A DNA stretch of 16,843 nt. Origin: an uncultured Clostridia bacterium (GTDB lineage: Bacteria > Bacillota > Clostridia > TANB77 > CAG-508). A program made the position numbers and the translations under genes. The stretch is from the NCBI GenBank assembly GCA_934149275.1, contig CAKPEG010000026.1:1-16843 (forward strand), written 5' to 3'. Positions within the stretch are counted from its first letter, which is position 1; each line of letters begins with the position of its first letter. Positions 14,801 to 16,843 of the stretch are shown piece after piece. Below the pieces are notes generated by a model. That model did no database searches. It worked only from the letters and a program-made list of their open reading frames with translations, and had not been told where the DNA came from.

Positions 14801-16227
14801 TAAACAATCTAGGCGCTGTTAGAATACGTATAAGATCTTTATTAGCAAGCATGAACAAAAAAATAAAAGAGAAAAAAGAAGTACGTTCTTGCGAACCAAA
14901 TGGAAATTATGAACTAAACAGAGTAATCTTCACAAAAGAAATGAGAAAAAATTATACAATATTAATGCCACAAATGGCACCAATACACTTTGAATTATTA
15001 GAAACTGCTGTACAAGCATGCGGTTATAACATAAAACTTTTAAGAGATTGCACTCCACACACAGTAGAAACAGGATTAAAATATGTAAACAATGACGCAT
15101 GCTATCCATCAATTTTAACAACAGGTCAAATGATTGAAGCACTTGAATCCGGTAAATATGACTTAAATAAAACCGCATTAATAATGTCTCAAACTGGAGG
15201 TGGCTGTAGAGCTACAAACTATATTGGATTCATCAGAAAAGCCCTTAAAGATGCAGGTTTCCCACAAGTCCCTGTAATATCATTCAACGTAGTTGGTATG
15301 GAAAAAATGCCAGGATTTAAAATAACATTAGGAATGGCAGAAAGACTTATAAAATGCGTTATTTATGGCGATTTACTACAAAAAATGTTAATGAAAAATA
15401 GAGCATATGAAGTAAATAAAGGCGAAACACAAAAAGTATATGAAAAATGGTTAGAACAATGCAAACAATATGTTAGAAAATCAAATAGTAAACAATTTAA
15501 ACAAAGCATCTACGATATGGTAAAAGACTTTGAAAAAATAGAATTAGACACAACAGTTGAAAAACCTAAAGTTGGAGTTGTTGGTGAAGTATTAATAAAA
15601 TATCACCCATTTGGTAACAACTTTGTAGCTAATGTACTAGAACAAGAAGGTGCAGAAGTAATCCTACCAGACTTTATGGGCTTCGTTAAATTTATTGCAA
15701 CACATAAAATAACATTTAATCAGTTATTAAAAATTGACAAAGCCAAAGCAACAATTTTCAGAGCTGCAATAAAATTAATCGATATATTTGAAAAAGATCT
15801 TAAAATAGCTCTTTCTGAATCGAAAAAAGACTATTTACCTCCATGTGATATCTGGCACTTAGAGGACAAAGTAAAAGGAATACTATCAATAGGAAATCAA
15901 ACAGGTGAAGGCTGGTTTTTAACAGCAGAAATGATTGAATATATTGAACACGGCATCCCAAACATAGTATGTGTGCAACCATTTGCATGTTTACCAAATC
16001 ATATTGTTGGTAAAGGTGTAATAAAAACAATAAGAGAAACATATCCAAATGCAAACATTACTCCAGTAGATTATGATCCAGGAGCAAGTGAATCAAACCA
16101 AACAAATAGAATTAAATTACTAATGACAGTAGCAAAAGACAACCTAAAAATGCAACAAAACGAAAAAAAAGAAATAAAAAAAGAAAACACAAACACAGAA
16201 AAAAATGAAATTAAGACATGTAAATAA
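11896..16227 (+). CDS. giant acyl-CoA dehydratase activase-related protein (two activase domains plus dehydratase-like region)
   Basis: This 1443-residue cytoplasmic protein is related to the ATP-driven activator and the dehydratase of 2-hydroxyacyl-CoA radical chemistry. Activase domain one (4-260) has GLDVGSTTVK, GGEDAK (104-109) and putative [4Fe-4S] ligands Cys125 (GTCAGGTG) and Cys164 (SRCGVF). Domain two (321-580) has GIDAGSTTTK, GGQDMK (422-427), Cys445/Cys449 and Cys484 (SRCTVF). Cys610, 613, 617 and 636 form a further metal-site-like cluster. Residues 675-1000 match a DUF2229-type region with GRPYHVDPEVNHG (865-877). Residues 1018-1410 resemble the dehydratase subunit, with conserved Cys1069, Cys1104 (GGGCRATNY) and Cys1365. 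The tail after 1420 is Lys/Glu-rich. Proteins of this size are widespread in Clostridia, but their substrate is unknown. No separate dehydratase gene is nearby. The start at 11896 follows GAGAGGAG. Confidence 0.88.
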   Translation: MSELLHVGLDVGSTTVKIIVMNDKQETVYTNYTRHFSDTKNTICNVLEKLAEDYPDDTFTMALTGSGAMSAAKFLKIPFIQEVISCKRAVEKYLPETDVVIELGGEDAKIIYFDKFIEQRMNGTCAGGTGAFLDQMASLLNTDTAGLNELAKNHKVIYPIASRCGVFAKTDIQPLLNEGSRKEDIAASIFQAVVNQTISGLACGRPIKGKVAFLGGPLSYLPELRKRFIETLNLKDDEILVPENAHLLVAKGAALDSLNSPVFTNQELKQKIKNLKKSKDTTTVPLEPLFKDDKEYEEFKKRHDKDKIKTKSLKKHTGDCFVGIDAGSTTTKLVLIDKNSNLLYSDYGSNEGNPLKSVIKMLKKMYEQLPETAIIRYAGVTGYGEKLIQTALNIDLNEIETIAHYTAAKQFMPKVTSIIDIGGQDMKYIKMKGDVIDNIMLNEACSSGCGSFIETFAKSLNISIQDFVKAAIESKAPVDLGSRCTVFMNSKIKQAQKEGYSVGDISAGLSYSVIKNAIQKVMKVRDMSTLGNHIVVQGGTFYNDAVLRSFEKIVGKNVIRPNIAGLMGAYGVALLSKEQYEANLDMEYTSTILKTEELDQLDIKTTQVRCGRCENNCLLTINKFSNGKSFISGNRCEKGSGGITENKNLPNMYKYKYERLFSYEPLSEEQAYRGTIGIPRVLNMYEDYPFWFTFLTNLGFRVILSEKSTRKTYEKGMESMPSESVCYPAKLTHGHIISLIEKGIKTIFYPCIPYSRKEYKKANNHYNCPIVISYPEVLKNNVEELKSDDIKFINTFLPFDAKHLTEVILEREEFKEYNFTKKELLSAAKKAEAEYQHFKDDVDKKGTEIMQYMEEHDLRGIVLAGRPYHVDPEVNHGIDTLITSLGLCVLSEDSVSRKTEAKRPIRVVDQWVFHARLYAAAEYTGQHDNLELIQLNSFGCGVDAVTTDQVEEILKSYDNMYTLIKIDEVNNLGAVRIRIRSLLASMNKKIKEKKEVRSCEPNGNYELNRVIFTKEMRKNYTILMPQMAPIHFELLETAVQACGYNIKLLRDCTPHTVETGLKYVNNDACYPSILTTGQMIEALESGKYDLNKTALIMSQTGGGCRATNYIGFIRKALKDAGFPQVPVISFNVVGMEKMPGFKITLGMAERLIKCVIYGDLLQKMLMKNRAYEVNKGETQKVYEKWLEQCKQYVRKSNSKQFKQSIYDMVKDFEKIELDTTVEKPKVGVVGEVLIKYHPFGNNFVANVLEQEGAEVILPDFMGFVKFIATHKITFNQLLKIDKAKATIFRAAIKLIDIFEKDLKIALSESKKDYLPPCDIWHLEDKVKGILSIGNQTGEGWFLTAEMIEYIEHGIPNIVCVQPFACLPNHIVGKGVIKTIRETYPNANITPVDYDPGASESNQTNRIKLLMTVAKDNLKMQQNEKKEIKKENTNTEKNEIKTCK

Positions 16228-16237
16228 TATCAAAGCC

Positions 16238-16262
16238 AAGAGCCATCGTATAGATGGCTCTT
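16238..16262 (+). terminator. hairpin after the activase/dehydratase gene
   Basis: AAGAGCCATC and GATGGCTCTT pair perfectly around GTATA, 11 bases past the stop. The stem is strong, but AACCATTCATT follows instead of a T-run. It is either a terminator with a poor tail or a 3'-end stabilising hairpin. Confidence 0.6.
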
Positions 16263-16843
16263 AACCATTCATTAAATTTATTGATATAATAATTAAACTC
16301 CAATATTTTATCAATTACTCATTATTCATTAATATATATTTTTTAATATTATCAATTTTATTATTATTTACAATTATTTGTTATTATTTATTATTTATTT
16401 ATTTTTTATTTTTATTTATTATTTATTTTTATTATTTATTTTTATTTATTTATTATTTATTATTTATTTTTATTTATTATTTATTATTTATTTTTTATTT
16501 TTATTTATTATTTATTTTTTATTTATTATTTATTTTTATTTATTATTTATTATTATTTTTTATTATTTTTTATTATTTTTTATTTATTTTATTAATTAAT
16601 ACTTTGTTACATTCTATTTTTTATAATATTTTAATTAATCATCTATTTTCTTATTTATAATTTCTCTATCTTTTTATCTTTCTTCATTTAGCATTTCCAT
16701 TTAATCAATTTTGTCTTTAATTTATCCTCATTTTTTATTTATTTGTCAATTTTATTTTCGATTTTAAAAATAACCTCTTCTCAAATTTCTTTATTTTCGA
16801 TTTTTTGTCTACACTGTAACCAACTTTATCGCTTAAAAATCAA
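16263..16843. other. non-coding AT-rich region at the right edge
   Basis: No gene can be supported in these 581 bases. 16263-16380 is AT-rich, with TATCAATT occurring three times. 16381-16601 contains only A and T. 16602-16843 is T-rich with C in excess of G on the plus strand and carries TTTTCGATTTT twice (near 16756 and 16795). A short minus-strand frame at the very end reads SKIKKFEKRLFLKSKIKLTNK but lacks a start codon, and I do not call it. Confidence 0.6.
16381..16601. repeat. 221-base pure A/T low-complexity tract
   Basis: The tract is built from irregular TTTATTTATTA and TATTATTTTTT units, with T strongly in excess of A on the plus strand and no G or C at all. An apparent open frame of Leu, Ile, Phe and Tyr through it is a consequence of the composition. 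Replication slippage is the simplest origin. Confidence 0.85.

Noticed and set aside
16378..16599. Open frame of about 73 codons rich in Leu, Ile, Phe and Tyr
   Set aside because: It is a by-product of the pure A/T tract, which contains few stop codons in that frame. It has no ribosome-binding site and no domain pattern.
16743..16839. End of a minus-strand gene entering from the right (SKIKKFEKRLFLKSKIK)
   Set aside because: The frame is closed by a TGA just inside the window and has no start codon, so it is probably chance in AT-rich DNA with a short direct repeat.

Overview
This window comes from a very AT-rich, endospore-forming Firmicute, most likely an uncultured member of the Clostridia. 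Evidence for this: sporulation and germination genes (spoIIR, spmA, spmB, a GerMN-domain gene), a clostridial-type AbrB with a C-terminal four-cysteine knuckle, Gram-positive ribosome-binding sites (GGAGG family), a giant acyl-CoA dehydratase activase-like protein typical of anaerobes, and the gene order yabB-rsmI with a convergent abrB as in Bacillus subtilis. No tRNA, rRNA, CRISPR array, insertion sequence or phage gene is visible.

Layout. 1-236: a large nested palindrome at the window edge, then a terminator. 237-3758 (minus): a gene for a possible degenerate MEDS-type sensor protein, followed by a fused UDP-sugar pyrophosphorylase/phosphoglucomutase gene. 3895-4503 (plus): spoIIR. 4504-4837: a non-coding stretch holding a stem-loop, a good promoter and an operator-like palindrome. 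4838-6909 (plus): murA-walJ, a cell-wall operon. 7014-8107 (minus): spmA-spmB, overlapping and convergent with walJ. 8260-8517 (plus): abrB. 8751-10525 (minus): yabB then rsmI, RNA methyltransferase genes. 10936-11112 (plus): a small unrecognised protein of 58 residues. 11187-11723 (minus): a GerMN protein with a sigma-E-like promoter. 11896-16227 (plus): a 1443-residue activase/dehydratase-like protein. 16263-16843: non-coding, including 221 bases of pure A/T.

How the genes fit together. Three groups stand out. Envelope precursor supply and wall homeostasis: the fused nucleotide-sugar enzyme, murA, walJ. Sporulation: AbrB as entry control, SpoIIR as forespore-to-mother-cell signal, SpmA/SpmB in spore maturation, GerM in late development. 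RNA modification: YabB, RsmI.

The most unusual feature is not a single gene. At three gene ends (the walJ/spmB convergent junction, the 3' end of yabB and the 5' end of yabB) the terminal coding sequence has been tandemly duplicated and has then decayed. At walJ/spmB each of two 120-bp copies supplies the end of a different gene. At yabB the repeat unit is not a multiple of three, so the final residues come from a neighbouring copy read in another frame. No complete undescribed defence or biosynthetic system was found. The duplicated gene ends, the UDPGP-PGM fusion and the 58-residue protein are the best candidates for follow-up.
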